Shown: positions 43,701 through 51,090 of the stretch, one piece after another
Layout: each line of letters starts with the position of its first letter
How positions within the stretch are numbered: position 1 is the first letter of the stretch
Source: Streptomyces monomycini
GTDB taxonomy: Bacteria; Actinomycetota; Actinomycetes; Streptomycetales; Streptomycetaceae
Assembly: GCF_022271435.1 (NCBI RefSeq)
Contig: NZ_JAFIQY010000002.1
Coordinates: 186,001 to 250,000 of the forward strand
Direction of reading: 5' to 3'
Length of the DNA stretch: 64,000 bases
The notes under the pieces: model-generated
Seen by the model: the letters and a program-made list of their open reading frames with translations, nothing else
Database searches by the model: none
Told to the model about the DNA's origin: nothing
Position numbers and translations under genes: made by a program

Positions 43701-46180
43701 GGCTCGCCGCGCCACAGGGCGAGGGCCGCGGTCAGCAGCGTGCGGGCGCGGTCCCACTCCCCCGCGTCGCGGGCGGCGCGGGCGGCGCGTTCGTACCCCT
43801 CGGCGCGTTCCAGGTCCATGTCTATGTCGGTCCCGGCGTCGGCGCGCAGGGCGTAGCCGACACGCTCGCGGACCAGGACGTGCTCGTCCTCGCCGAGAGC
43901 CTTGCGCAGCCGCGCGATGCTGTGGTCCAGCACCGCACGGGCGTTGCGCGGCGGGTTGCCGCCCCAGAGCGCGTTGAGCAGTTCGGCCTCGGAGGCGACG
44001 CCTTCGTGGCGCAGCAGGAGGGCCGCGAGCAGGGCCCGGTCCAGGCGGGACGGCACGTCGATCCGCTGGTCGCCCCGCCACAGCCCGACCGGCCCGAGCA
44101 CGGTGAAGCGCAGCGGCTCGCGCAGTTCCTCGGCGGGCAGGACGGGGGCGGGCCGGGCGTCCGGCGGGTACGGGGCGGGCTCGGCGGCGGGGCCGTCCGG
44201 CGCGTACGGCTCCGTGACGACGGGCCGTCCGACGGGCCGTCCGACGGGCTCCACGGAGGACTCTTCGACGGGCTCTTCGACGAGTTCTCCGACGGTCCCG
44301 ACGCCGGCGCTCTCGGTCGGAGCTTCCGCAGGGGCCGCCGTCCCGGCCGCCTCGGCAGCCGCGTCCACGGCGGACGGTGCGGCGGAGGCGCCCGGAACCC
44401 CGTCGTCCGCACCCGCCGGCTCCTCGGTCCCGACAGCCCCGTCGGACCCACTGGGCCCGCCGGACCCGCCGGTCCCATCAGCCACGCCGGGATCGCCGAT
44501 CCCACCGACCCCGTCCGCCCCCACACCCCCACCAGAAACATCCACCGCCCCCGGCACCCTCCCGCCCAGCCGCTCCAGCACCGGACTGGCCAGCACCGCG
44601 AACGCCTGGGCCGACTCCTGGAGCCGCATCTCCCCGGTGTCGTCGGCGACCAGGGCGGGGAAGTCGGGCAGCCGGCCCATGTACGGCTCCAGGGCGCGCC
44701 CGACCGCCTCCACGACGGCCAGGGACTGCTGGGTGCCGAGGCCGCTGAAGAGGAGTTCGCGCACGCCGGGCCGGAAGTCGTAGACGGGCTGCCCGGAGCC
44801 GGTGCCCAGCGGCCCGTCGAAGCCGCCGAGGGACCGGGCCCCGCGCGGGGCGGCGACGCGTTCCAGCAGGCCGCCGAGGAGGATCTCGGCGACCTGGGTC
44901 GGCCCGGCGTCGCTCATCGTGGCGGCGCGCACCAGCTGCATGAGGGGGACGGTGAGCGGATTGATGGCGGAGAGCCGTACGGCCAGGCGGTACGACTCGG
45001 GCGAGAACGCGCCGCGGAAGTGCGCGACCAGTTCCGCCGCGGAGCCCGCGGGCCGCGGCGGGTCCTGCTCCGGCTCCTCGCCCAGCAGCACCGTGTCGAT
45101 CAGGTGCGGGACGCCGGGACGGGTCAGCAGCGCGGCCCACTGCCCGAGCCCGCCGGGGGTCAGCGGGACGACGGGCAGGGCCACCGTGCCCGGCTCCTCG
45201 GCCTCGGGGTCCGGCTCACCCGTCAGCGGGTCGAGCACCCGGGTCCGGTCGGGCCCGGCGAACTCCACCGGGGAGGTCAGCAGCCGGGGCTGGGCGTCCA
45301 GCGCGGTGCCCCGCCACAGCCGCCGCGGCAGCGGGTGCAGCACCGCCACCGGCCCGTACCGGCCCCAGCGGCGCACGGCGCGCGCCGCGTCCGGGGTGCG
45401 CCATCCCGGGCTCGTGCCGTCGGTGAGGACGAAGGTCAGGGTGGAGCCCGTCGTCCACGGCAGCCGGCCCAGTACGGCCATGTCCCGGGGATCGAAGGCA
45501 CACACCCGCACGCTGCGGAAGATGCCGCCCCGGTCGAGCACCGACCGCAGCTCACCGGCCAGCTGGGTCCACACCTGCATCGAGGGCGCGTCGTCCACCA
45601 GCAGCACGGCGGACCAGCGGTGCTCCTGGTCGGGCCGCGAGACGACGTCGAACAGCGCGGTCTCGGCGGCGAGCCGGACCGTGGCTTCCACGTCGGTGAC
45701 GCAGCGGTGGGGGTGCGGCTCGAACCTGCGCAGCGGGCGCAGGGCCCGGGACAGGTGCTGCGGCCTGGCGAGCGCGCGGCGCCCGGGCGCGCGGGCGGGC
45801 CGGGCCCGGCGGCTGAGCGCGCTGCCGCCCTCGCTGCCCATCGCGTACAGGGAACGCTGCGACGGCAGTACGGTCGCGGGGACGCCGCCTCGGAGGCCCC
45901 CGGCCGCACCGTCCTCGCACGGCCCGTCCGTACGGTCCGGGCCGTCCGTCTCCTCCGGTCCGCCGCCGGACCCGTCCTCGGGCGCGTCCGCGGCGGCGGA
46001 GTCGGCGGGCGCGTCCTCGGGCTCGCCCGGCCCGGTGTCCCGCGCGGCCTCCGGTCCGGGCAGCGTGGAGCGCAGCTCGCCCTCGCGCACCGCGCGGGCC
46101 AGCCACAGGACGTCCAGCAGTTCGCCCGCGCCGAGGTCGTAGCCCTGGCCCGCGAGGATCTGCCGCAGCCGGTCGATCAT
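40721..46180 (-). CDS. Giant vWA/SAV_2336-like - double SARP - STAND NTPase - TPR regulator
   Basis: 1819 residues, about twice the length of AfsR. Regions: N-terminal SAV_2336-like vWA fold (~185-330) with a degenerate MIDAS (VDDAPSM) and VLTDGTSPGW; a helical domain (~365-545, SPESYRLAVRLSAINPL onwards); a long Gly/Ala/Pro/Glu linker (~560-680); SARP module 1 (wHTH+BTAD, from ~690, RFTVLGPVGLWRG); SARP module 2 (from ~910, RITVLGPVRMLRGG); a P-loop STAND/NB-ARC domain (GGAGVGKTS, Lys ~1176; LVVVLDE ~1251); and C-terminal TPRs (~1450-1800). The two SARP modules are clearly related (both end near LALWRG/IALWRGG...PLAGLPGPY). The STAND GLPL motif is replaced by GCSEAAVEA. ATG overlaps the AAA+ gene stop by four bases, so it is the last gene of the operon. 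Transcription-factor role is inferred from the SARP domains. Confidence 0.88.
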   Translation of the reverse strand: MIDRLRQILAGQGYDLGAGELLDVLWLARAVREGELRSTLPGPEAARDTGPGEPEDAPADSAAADAPEDGSGGGPEETDGPDRTDGPCEDGAAGGLRGGVPATVLPSQRSLYAMGSEGGSALSRRARPARAPGRRALARPQHLSRALRPLRRFEPHPHRCVTDVEATVRLAAETALFDVVSRPDQEHRWSAVLLVDDAPSMQVWTQLAGELRSVLDRGGIFRSVRVCAFDPRDMAVLGRLPWTTGSTLTFVLTDGTSPGWRTPDAARAVRRWGRYGPVAVLHPLPRRLWRGTALDAQPRLLTSPVEFAGPDRTRVLDPLTGEPDPEAEEPGTVALPVVPLTPGGLGQWAALLTRPGVPHLIDTVLLGEEPEQDPPRPAGSAAELVAHFRGAFSPESYRLAVRLSAINPLTVPLMQLVRAATMSDAGPTQVAEILLGGLLERVAAPRGARSLGGFDGPLGTGSGQPVYDFRPGVRELLFSGLGTQQSLAVVEAVGRALEPYMGRLPDFPALVADDTGEMRLQESAQAFAVLASPVLERLGGRVPGAVDVSGGGVGADGVGGIGDPGVADGTGGSGGPSGSDGAVGTEEPAGADDGVPGASAAPSAVDAAAEAAGTAAPAEAPTESAGVGTVGELVEEPVEESSVEPVGRPVGRPVVTEPYAPDGPAAEPAPYPPDARPAPVLPAEELREPLRFTVLGPVGLWRGDQRIDVPSRLDRALLAALLLRHEGVASEAELLNALWGGNPPRNARAVLDHSIARLRKALGEDEHVLVRERVGYALRADAGTDIDMDLERAEGYERAARAARDAGEWDRARTLLTAALALWRGEPLAGLPGPYAQTERLRLTEWRHTLAEDRIECDLWLGRYDEAVSELSELFARSPSRPRLGELLALARDQVRTGRGDPALRPPREPLRITVLGPVRMLRGGVDLATGSPQQRALLAVLVLRAGRVISEDDLIDALWADDPPNAAHATLRTYATRLRKALGPDAEVLVGEDGGYALRRTARTDLDVDLRRADDLVAVARDARAAQDWDSARDLLDAAIALWRGGQPLAGLPGPYLRAESRRLADRRRTLVEDRTELELRLGRHAAAEEALTWLLYLDPARERTRELLARALAHDEQVSPGLRSLLRAGRYGPRQDRTGGGRTVELGRLADHLTRQRPTVRNVGVISGGAGVGKTSLAARVADAVQDRFPDGRLYAIMPADGDPEAAVPHLAAVLLRQLGYRHEEIPADAEERMAFYRSAIDALRLVVVLDEVRAIGPLLPLLPDVTGAALLVGRDRPPAGLTGVLSVHLESLSTTDALEVLALRVGEERVAARRAVARAALEACGCSEAAVEAVAAELMLDGPADRTAADIMINNTALRLTHDLDPPALATFRLLALPHGPDLPTAAVAALTGTEPAAAQAHLETLARTGLLKTPAPGRYRHREALASFAYEELTRHTAPEHRDAALSRLLDWYLATAHRAYGLDAPGALLLDRTVPPAEPVPALPLADRGAASDWWAANGSGALAVVRQTADLRSGAYVARCADTLLLLEPLLGTGLFTGRYEQAAVAVIARVVAGRDQKRAEARARLARARACLAADRFADAEDEARRAYRLGLDTGDPVTSGRAPLVRGVTAVALHRPDAEQHFMLARSHCQVQGDRLGEAAVLVERSRLCVRDREAERGVGLARQGVDIYRAAGQGLRLGTGLYFLAVAQAEAGRHEEALAALEEALPLLQEAGQRLWTGLAQLRTAESCLATNSADGAVRAAEEAVRLFAVADGGRRAADGLSLLAHALEAQGQASRAQERWSEALTLYETLDVPGSGGPRLRPPLEPGGA

Positions 46181-47235
46181 GGCGACATGGGTTCGTCCAG
46201 GCGGTGCATGACCGCGGAGAGCAGCTCGTCCTTGGTCAGGTCGGCACCGGTGATCCGCAGGTGGACGGCGGCCAGCAGCTGGTCGGTGGCGAGCGTCTCG
46301 GTCTTGGAGCGCTGGAGGAAGCCGTCGATGAGGTCCTCGGCCTCGGCGAGCGCCTGCGGCCCGAGGTTGTGGGCGACGATCTCACGCAGCCGTTCGGGGG
46401 TCGGGTCGGGCAGGTCCAGGCGGACGCAGCGGCGCAGGAAGGCGGGCGGGAACTCCCGTTCGCCGTTGCTCGTCATCACCACGACCGGGAAGTGGGCGCA
46501 GGAGACGACGCCGCGGTGCACCCGTACCCGCTCCCGGCTGCCGTCGGTCAGCACCTGCACGTCCTGGTGCTGCTCGGACAGCCGCGCCAGCTCCGGGATC
46601 TCGAACTCGCCCTCCTCCAGGACCACCAGCAGGTCGTTCGGCAGGTCGATGTCGGACTTGTCCAGCTCGTCGACGAGCAGCACCCGGGGCCGGTCGGTGG
46701 CGGCCAGCGCCGTACCGAGCGGGCCCAGGCGCAGGTAGTGGCCGATGTCGGTGGTGTAGGAGCCGCGGTGCTCCTTGAGCCGCCGCGGCGCCGCACGGAC
46801 CGCCTCCCGCTCGCGGCGCAGCGACGCCTCGCGCAGCCGGCCCACCGCGTCGTAGCGGTAGAGCGCGTCGGCCAGGGTGGAGCGGGAGTTGACGGACCAG
46901 CGCAGGACGTCGCCGAGCCCCAGCTCGGCGGCGACGGCGCGGGCCAGCGAGCTCTTGCCGGTGCCGGGGCGGCCGGTGACCAGCAGGGGCCGGTGCAGGT
47001 GCAGGGCGGCGTTGACGACGGACACCTCGTTGCGGTCCATCAGGTACGGCGCGGGCGCCTCGGCCCGCCTGCGGGCGGCGGCGAAGTAGCGCCACGGTGG
47101 CGCCGCCGGCAGCGGCGCGGGACCGCGGAACACCCACCAGCCCTCGGGCTCCGGCCCGGCTTCCGGACCGTGGTCGGGTGTGCTCTGTGGGGCCACGGGT
47201 CGTTCTCCTTCGTCCTTGCTCACATGCTGCGTCAT
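46177..47235 (-). CDS. MoxR-type AAA+ ATPase
   Basis: 352 residues. Walker A GRPGTGKSSLA (Lys near 94), Walker B VLLVDELDKS, sensor region VVMTSNGEREFPPAFLRRC. The N-terminal ~60 residues are Pro/Glu-rich, with WWVFRGPAPLP before the core, a feature I associate with AAA ATPases of vWA/VMAP-linked operons. MoxR ATPases usually act as chaperones that remodel a vWA partner. Here the downstream overlapping gene encodes that vWA-like partner, and the upstream gene encodes the protease. ATG at 47235 (MTQHVSKDEGE); GTG at 47223 is an alternative. Neither has a strong ribosome-binding site. Confidence 0.9.
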   Translation of the reverse strand: MTQHVSKDEGERPVAPQSTPDHGPEAGPEPEGWWVFRGPAPLPAAPPWRYFAAARRRAEAPAPYLMDRNEVSVVNAALHLHRPLLVTGRPGTGKSSLARAVAAELGLGDVLRWSVNSRSTLADALYRYDAVGRLREASLRREREAVRAAPRRLKEHRGSYTTDIGHYLRLGPLGTALAATDRPRVLLVDELDKSDIDLPNDLLVVLEEGEFEIPELARLSEQHQDVQVLTDGSRERVRVHRGVVSCAHFPVVVMTSNGEREFPPAFLRRCVRLDLPDPTPERLREIVAHNLGPQALAEAEDLIDGFLQRSKTETLATDQLLAAVHLRITGADLTKDELLSAVMHRLDEPMSP

Positions 47236-47264
47236 GCCTGGGCCGGGCCGGTGTCCTGACTGGG

Positions 47265-49661
47265 TCACGGCTGGGTCAGCACCCAGGCGTCCGGGGCCAG
47301 TTGCGGTGGCCGGTGGTCGGGCGCGTCGTACATCAGGGAGAGCTGGCGTCCCCGGTGGCCGGTGGACGTGACCTCGGCGACCGCCTTGGCCCGCTCCAGC
47401 CGTACCGTCTCGGGGAGTTGGGTGTGGTGCCCGCCCTCGACCAGTTCGAGCAGGTCCGCCGCGACGCTCTCGCCGTGCTCCTCGCGGTGCCACAGGACCG
47501 TGTGGACGCCCGCCTGGACGCACTGGCGCAGCAGCGCCCCGTGGTGCCGGGGCTCGCAGCAGACGATCACCGTGCCCACCTCGGGCTGCATCTCCAGGCG
47601 GGCGCGGGCCACCTTGCGGTCGGTGCTGCCGTGGTCCAGGACGAGGCTGCGGGCGGTGTCCAGCGCCGCGGTGCGCCGCTTCCACCCGGCGTAGCTGGCC
47701 CGCGAACGCTGGGCCGTGCGGATCACCACCCGGCGGGTGAAGCCCAGTCCGAAGGGGCCGTCCTCGTCGCTGTCGAAGGACTCCCAGCGGTCCACCGGCA
47801 GCCCGAGCCAGGCGGCGGGCAGGAAGAACTCGACGAGGGCGGGCTCGGGGTCCTCGCGGATCTCCTCGACGAGCACCCGGTGGATGTCGTCCACGACCTG
47901 TTCGCTGGTCACCTCGGTGTCCCGGGCGAGGACGAGGTGGTGCGGGGCGTCGCCGCCGCTCCACGCCCAGACCTGGTACGTGTAGTGCCGTCCGGTGGCG
48001 GTGGGCAGCAGTTCCACCTGGACGCGCGGCACCTTCGACAGCCGCGCGCCGCCCTCGGTCCCGTGCCGGTACGGGCCGCTGCCGTTCGGCGAGGGGGCGG
48101 ACCCCACCGGCGGCGAGCCCACCGGCGGACGGCCCACCGGCGGCGGACTCTCCGGCACCGCTTCCACCGGTGCCGTGCCCATCGGCGCCATGCCCACCGC
48201 CGCGCTCCCGACGCCCGCCCGGCCGGCAGGCGGCCACGCGTCGCGGTGCGCCGCGTGATGAGCCGTGCGGTGATCCGGGGGACGGCCCGTGGGGCGGGCC
48301 GCCTGGCGCACGGCGTGGTGTTCCGCCGCGGCCCGTATCCGCTCCGCGCGGTAGCCCCGTACATCCGCCGCGTACTGGCGTACGGCTGCCACGTCGACGC
48401 CCAGCCGCAGGGCGGTCCGCTCCGTCCAGGCCTCCAGGTCCCCGGCCGGGTACGCGCCCGCCTCGCTCTCGTCGACACCGATCCGCACCACGCCCTGCAA
48501 CAGTGGCGGCATGGGCTGGGCGCCCTGGGCCTCGAAGCCCTCCAGGACGCCGACGGTGTCGGCCAGCCCGGTGACCGCGGGCAGTTCGATGGCGTGCGGC
48601 AGTACGTCGGCGAGCAGTTCGCGCGGGTCCGTACGGCCGCAGTGCGCCAGCAGGCCGTTCAGGTCGCGCTGCTGCTTGCGGGTCAGGGACTCGCCGGGGC
48701 TGACGGCGCGGGCCACCCTGCGCAGCCGCTCCCACTGCGGACCGCTGCCGGCCGGCATCGTCTCCCGTACGGCCTGGAGGAGTTCGGGCACGCCGCGCCG
48801 GACGCCCACGGCCAGGCCGACCAGCCGGTCGAGGTCGGCGCCGGGCCCCAGGGACGGCCGCAGCAGCCGGGAGGCGAGCAGCTCCTCGCAGGCGCGGACC
48901 GCGTCCGGGGTGCTCAGGATCGTCTCCAGGACGGCCAGCAGCTGCTGGACGCCGCGCCGGGCGGTGGGCACCACGGGCGGCGGCAGGTCGGGCAGCTCGG
49001 CCTCGATCGCCGGGACGCTGATCGCGTAGAGGGTGGCCGAAACCTGGGGCTGCCGGGCGGCGGCCGGGGTCTGGAGGTCGGCCACCACGAGTCCGACGAC
49101 GGCCTGCCGGTCGCGGTCCCACAGCGGCCCGCCGCTGAAGCCCTCCCTGACCTCGGTGCCGCCGACCACGTCCAGCGCCACCCAGGGCGGCGCGGAGACC
49201 CGGGGCACCGCGCGCACGGTGGGCAGCGGGTGGCCGCTGGCCCACAGGGCGATGACCTCGTTGCCGTAGGCGTGCGGGAGGAAGGGGGCGGGCTCGGCCC
49301 CGGCGGGTGCGGGGCCCGGCAGGCGGAGCACGGCCAGGTCGCCGTGGTGGAGCTGTGCGCCGGGCGGTACGGGCCCGCTGCCGGCCGCCGCCGTCGCGCG
49401 CGGCGGGCTCCACAGGGCGGGCTCCACCCGGGCGGTCAGGTCCCGGTCGGGCGCGACGTGCGGCAGGCGGACACGGACGGTGCGGCCCGGGCCCGGCAGC
49501 GTCTGGTCGTAACGGTCCCGGCCGAGCGCGCTGTTGACGACGTGCGCGCAGGTGAGCACGAGGTCGTCACCGAGCAGGACGCCGGCGCCCACGGCCTTTC
49601 CGGTGTCGCGTACCGAGACGAAGGAGCGGAACAGCGGCTGATCCACGCCGGACACCACCAT
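47265..49661 (-). CDS. Trypsin-like protease fused to VMAP-type domains
   Basis: 798 residues. An N-terminal trypsin-fold serine protease has its triad visible: His40 in LTCAHVV, Asp108 in HHGDLAVLRL and Ser176 in EGFSGGPLW. No signal peptide is seen, so it should act in the cytoplasm. A helical middle region (~250-370), a Pro/Gly-rich linker with repeated PPVGxPPVG units (~505-545), and a C-terminal domain of the VMAP-C type (~560-798, YTYQVWAW..., LVEFFLPAAWLGLPVDRW, VVIRTAQRS) follow. VMAP proteins (vWA-MoxR-associated) are the effector subunit of ternary conflict systems; here the effector is the protease. ATG at 49661 with TGAGGA upstream. The family assignment is by pattern memory. Confidence 0.85.
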   Translation of the reverse strand: MVVSGVDQPLFRSFVSVRDTGKAVGAGVLLGDDLVLTCAHVVNSALGRDRYDQTLPGPGRTVRVRLPHVAPDRDLTARVEPALWSPPRATAAAGSGPVPPGAQLHHGDLAVLRLPGPAPAGAEPAPFLPHAYGNEVIALWASGHPLPTVRAVPRVSAPPWVALDVVGGTEVREGFSGGPLWDRDRQAVVGLVVADLQTPAAARQPQVSATLYAISVPAIEAELPDLPPPVVPTARRGVQQLLAVLETILSTPDAVRACEELLASRLLRPSLGPGADLDRLVGLAVGVRRGVPELLQAVRETMPAGSGPQWERLRRVARAVSPGESLTRKQQRDLNGLLAHCGRTDPRELLADVLPHAIELPAVTGLADTVGVLEGFEAQGAQPMPPLLQGVVRIGVDESEAGAYPAGDLEAWTERTALRLGVDVAAVRQYAADVRGYRAERIRAAAEHHAVRQAARPTGRPPDHRTAHHAAHRDAWPPAGRAGVGSAAVGMAPMGTAPVEAVPESPPPVGRPPVGSPPVGSAPSPNGSGPYRHGTEGGARLSKVPRVQVELLPTATGRHYTYQVWAWSGGDAPHHLVLARDTEVTSEQVVDDIHRVLVEEIREDPEPALVEFFLPAAWLGLPVDRWESFDSDEDGPFGLGFTRRVVIRTAQRSRASYAGWKRRTAALDTARSLVLDHGSTDRKVARARLEMQPEVGTVIVCCEPRHHGALLRQCVQAGVHTVLWHREEHGESVAADLLELVEGGHHTQLPETVRLERAKAVAEVTSTGHRGRQLSLMYDAPDHRPPQLAPDAWVLTQP

Positions 49662-49668
49662 GCCGTCC

Positions 49669-50118
49669 TCAGGTCGTGCTGCCGCTGCCGAGGTTCCAGG
49701 TGGCGGAGACCTTGAAGCTGGCCTCGCCCTGGCCGGAGAAGACACCCAGGCTCAGGTCCGAGCCGAGGGTGACTCCGAACTCCACCGTGACCTCGTCCGG
49801 CCGGTGGTCACCGGCGGCGAGCGAACGGTGGATGCTGCCCAGCACGGCGCCCAGCGGCCGCAGGGCGCCCTCCAGCGTCTCGCCGCCCCGGGTCAGCGCC
49901 CGTGCGACCCGTCCGTCCACGCTGACCGGGCGGGAGTGGCCGAAGCCGTCCGGCAGCTCCAGTCCGGCGCCGTCCCCGTCCTCGGGCTTCTCGGGCTCCG
50001 CGGGCCGCGCCGCGCCGTTCGCGCCCGGCGCACTGTGGGCGCCGGCCGGCGCCAAGTGCAGCCAGACGACCGTGTTTTCACCGGTTCCTTCGTCGATGCT
50101 CAGTGCCATGTCCCCCAT
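49669..50118 (-). CDS. Trypco1-like (CU044_2847-type) small protein
   Basis: 149 residues. A hydrophilic Pro/Glu/Gly insert separates a short N-terminal strand region (ALSIDEG...VVWLHLAP) from a C-terminal core whose last part reads VTVEFGVTLGSDLSLGVFSG then EASFKVSATWNLG. This beta-rich ending matches the Trypsin-co-occurring domain 1 family as I recall it, which is encoded next to cytoplasmic trypsin-fold conflict proteins. Seven bases separate its stop from the protease start. ATG at 50118 (MGDMALS) or 50109 (MALSIDE). First gene of the operon. The function is unknown; a protease regulator or recognition subunit is plausible. Confidence 0.8.
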   Translation of the reverse strand: MGDMALSIDEGTGENTVVWLHLAPAGAHSAPGANGAARPAEPEKPEDGDGAGLELPDGFGHSRPVSVDGRVARALTRGGETLEGALRPLGAVLGSIHRSLAAGDHRPDEVTVEFGVTLGSDLSLGVFSGQGEASFKVSATWNLGSGSTT

Positions 50119-50172
50119 GTGATCAGTCTGACACGTCACCGGGTGGCGCCGCGCCCCCTTTGCGAGAGCGAT

Positions 50173-51033
50173 TCACGCCACGGTGGAGGCGGACCTGGGC
50201 GCGCGGGCCAGTTGACGGGACTGGGCGACGAGGTGGTCCGCGCTGTCCCAGACCTCCGCGTCCTCCTCCAGGAAGCCGCCCGCCAGGTTGCGGGTGGTGA
50301 TGGCGACGCGCAGCGGTCCGGGGGCCGGGCGGCGGCGGATGTGGGTGGTCAGCTCGACGGTGGGGACCCAGCCGGTCAGGCCGATCTCGAAGGCGGTGGG
50401 CGGCAGCGCGTCGACCGTCAGCAGCAGCGACAGCGGGTCGGGGTCGCGGCCGTCGGCGAGTCCGAACCAGCCCCGCATCTCGCCGTTTCCGGAGGGCGCG
50501 CCGACGGCCCAGCCGCAGGTGGCCGGATCCAGCCGGATGGTGAGACGGTCGGCGATGGCGGTGCTGCCGGGGATGGTGGTCTGCCCTTCGGGCGCGCTGT
50601 CGGTGCCCAGGCAGTGTTCGTACGGCGGGATGGCGGGCGGCTTGGCGGTGGTCCGTACGTCGTCGGTGAGCGTGTCGAGGTCGCCGTACGCGGCGAGCAC
50701 CCGCAGCCGCTCGACCTCGCTGCCGTCCTCCTCGAACTGGACGAGGGTGGCGGTGCCGGTGGACAGGGTGCGGCCGGTGCGGACGATCTCCGTACGGATG
50801 ACGGCGGGGCCGGGCACCGAGGCGGTCAGGTAGTGCGCGGTGACCGAGAAGGGGTCCGGGTGCGGCAGGGCGTCGCCGAGGGCGCGGCCCATCAGGGCGA
50901 GCAGGTAGCCGCCGTTGACCGCGTGGATGATCGTCCAGCCCGCGGAGAGGTCCGCCTCGTAGTGGCCGGGGGCGCGGCGGACGACCGCCGTGTCGCGGTC
51001 GAATTCGCTGTTACCTATGGTCACCTGTGCCAT
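50173..51033 (-). CDS. Double-hotdog acyl-CoA thioesterase (TesB-like)
   Basis: 286 residues. Two hotdog-fold halves typical of the thioesterase/TesB superfamily: the N-terminal half has SAGWTIIHAVNGGYLLALMGRAL and VTAHYLTASVPGPAVI, and the C-terminal half has WVPTVELTTHIRRRPAPGPLRV and a FLEEDAEVWDSADHLVAQSRQ ending. It probably hydrolyses acyl-CoA esters. Same strand as, and 54 bases upstream of, the Trypco1-like gene; promoter sequences for that operon could lie in its 3' end. ATG at 51033; GTG three codons earlier is possible. Confidence 0.85.
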   Translation of the reverse strand: MAQVTIGNSEFDRDTAVVRRAPGHYEADLSAGWTIIHAVNGGYLLALMGRALGDALPHPDPFSVTAHYLTASVPGPAVIRTEIVRTGRTLSTGTATLVQFEEDGSEVERLRVLAAYGDLDTLTDDVRTTAKPPAIPPYEHCLGTDSAPEGQTTIPGSTAIADRLTIRLDPATCGWAVGAPSGNGEMRGWFGLADGRDPDPLSLLLTVDALPPTAFEIGLTGWVPTVELTTHIRRRPAPGPLRVAITTRNLAGGFLEEDAEVWDSADHLVAQSRQLARAPRSASTVA

Positions 51034-51090
51034 GCGCGGCACGCTACACGGATTTGTTACTGACTGGTAGACCCTTTTCTCTTCAACCGC

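Noticed and set aside
47236..49413. N-terminal extension of the MoxR gene to 1078 residues
   Set aside because: The extra part is a frame-shifted shadow of the protease gene. The AAA+ protein proper starts near 47235.
50119..50172. SARP direct-repeat operator in front of the Trypco1-like operon
   Set aside because: Only a TGACACGTCA-like dyad and one AfsR-like half site were seen; no spaced direct repeats.
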